Source: Bacillota bacterium (GTDB lineage: Bacteria > Bacillota > Clostridia > Lachnospirales > Lachnospiraceae). From it: DNA of 64,000 nucleotides. The stretch is taken from NCBI GenBank assembly GCA_023407575.1, contig JAEYLX010000019.1, positions 186,001 to 250,000 of the forward strand. Reading direction: 5' to 3'. The notes beneath the pieces are model-generated. The model did no database searches, was not told where the DNA came from, and was given only the letters and a program-made list of their open reading frames with translations. Positions 63,209 through 64,000 of this stretch are shown piece by piece. Both the position numbers and the translations under genes were made by a program. The first letter of the stretch is position 1; each line of letters opens with the position of its first letter.

Positions 63209-64000
63209 TTATATAATTAAGTTTGCCAACTCTATTGTTGTAACACCTCTTTTTCCATTATAATACTCTTTTCCCAAGAAATATACATTATATTCCTTGT
63301 TTTCACAAATAAATGGTTGTAATTTGTCAGATAAATGTATGTTTATGGTGTATCTTTGTAACTTGTGTAATAATACTTTTATCTCAGCATAATTTTTCCT
63401 TCCCATTGCCAGCTCCAGCTTATCTAACAGCTCTTGATTTTGATAGGTTACAATTACTCCCGTGGTCCCCTGCTGAATAACTTCAAAATTCTCTGCTGCT
63501 GTTTTAAAGGATTGGAACAGCCTGGGCATTCTTTCTTTTGACCTTACCATATGAAAATCCGCCCTTACTAACTGGTTTAATCCAAGCTCATCCACCATAT
63601 TACTTTTTCTTTTTACATTAATATAGTCCATAAATTTTTGGTTATTGACATAATACTTATCATAATAAGAAGCTTGCAGATCTTCTAGCTTTAGTTTGTT
63701 TGTTTCTCGAAGCACCTCCTGTCCCAGAGATCGAAGAGCTGCTTCTGTAGCATTCGATGAAGCTTTTATTTCCGGTAGATTAGATAAGTTTTCTTCTACA
63801 TATTGTATAATGTATAGCTTACCTTTCGCATTTCTCCCATTGATTTGAAGTTTTCCTTCTCTGTTACACCTTCCAGCACACTGGACCAGACTATCAACTC
63901 CTGCAACAGAGCGGAAAACGACATCAAAATCCACATCTACACCAGCTTCAATAAGCTGTGTACTAACACAAACTATTTTTTGATTAGCTTTGCCTTTCCG
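63209..64000 (-). CDS. cas3: Cas3 helicase-nuclease, C-terminal part (5' end beyond window)
   Basis: The frame is open from the stop at 63209 to the window edge (264 residues), so only the end of the protein is seen. Helicase motif V appears as VSTQLIEAGVDVDFDVVFRS and motif VI as VQCAGRCNREGK, where the arginines contact ATP. The C-terminal accessory domain follows. The HD nuclease and motifs I-IV must lie beyond the right edge. Cas3 is recruited by Cascade and degrades the target strand. It is the first cas gene of this operon as seen here. Confidence 0.93.
   Translation of the reverse strand, partial: RKGKANQKIVCVSTQLIEAGVDVDFDVVFRSVAGVDSLVQCAGRCNREGKLQINGRNAKGKLYIIQYVEENLSNLPEIKASSNATEAALRSLGQEVLRETNKLKLEDLQASYYDKYYVNNQKFMDYINVKRKSNMVDELGLNQLVRADFHMVRSKERMPRLFQSFKTAAENFEVIQQGTTGVIVTYQNQELLDKLELAMGRKNYAEIKVLLHKLQRYTINIHLSDKLQPFICENKEYNVYFLGKEYYNGKRGVTTIELANLII

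Overview
The window looks like chromosomal DNA of a low-GC anaerobic Firmicute, most likely a Lachnospiraceae/Clostridium cluster XIVa organism (inference). The evidence is AT-rich DNA with strong AGGAGG-type ribosome binding sites, pyruvate phosphate dikinase, a bacterial GlyQS-type single-chain glycyl-tRNA synthetase, era-yqzL-recO order, a class III (glycyl radical) ribonucleotide reductase, a membrane pyrophosphatase, a Na+-decarboxylase beta subunit, and small families typical of that group (DUF6106, TIGR01906). No tRNA or rRNA gene was recognised.

Region 1 (1-12.9 kb, all minus strand) is an accessory biosynthetic locus. Read in transcription order it encodes an acyl carrier protein, a CobT-like phosphoribosyltransferase, a HAD phosphatase, a class III aminotransferase, two GT4 and one GT2 glycosyltransferases, two ABC exporter half-molecules, a sugar-nucleotide epimerase, a PIG-L deacetylase and a radical SAM enzyme that runs off the left edge. 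Spacings are tight and some genes overlap by 4 nt, so it reads as one operon making and exporting an unidentified, probably amino-sugar- and acyl-containing, glycosylated small molecule. The CobT-like enzyme lacks the usual C-terminal catalytic glutamate. This is the best candidate in the window for something undescribed.

Region 2 (12.9-15.4 kb) is a scar zone: a decayed IS110 transposase, a decayed IS3-family OrfA with a lost start codon, an orphan 365-aa gene, and a short fragment of group II intron reverse transcriptase.

Region 3 (15.4-54 kb) is core chromosome: ppdK, glyS, a lipoprotein, recO, yqzL, era, an M16 peptidase, csp, purH, pyk, dCMP deaminase, amidase, guaB, ilvE, dfrA-thyA-nrdD (dNTP supply), hflX, a TPR lipoprotein, hppA, oadB with a 49-aa gamma-like gene, a ZIP transporter, an ATP-grasp protein, a zinc-ribbon protein, an unusual chemoreceptor fused to a solute-binding domain, and tspO. 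Intergenic gaps carry at least three dispersed hairpin repeat families, several large inverted repeats, and clear sigma-A promoters and terminators.

Region 4 (54-64 kb) is a type I-C CRISPR-Cas system on the minus strand: cas3 (truncated by the window end), cas5c, cas8c, cas7c, cas4, cas1, cas2, a leader with an inverted repeat, and an array of 50 intact 32-nt repeats plus one decayed repeat at the leader-distal end.
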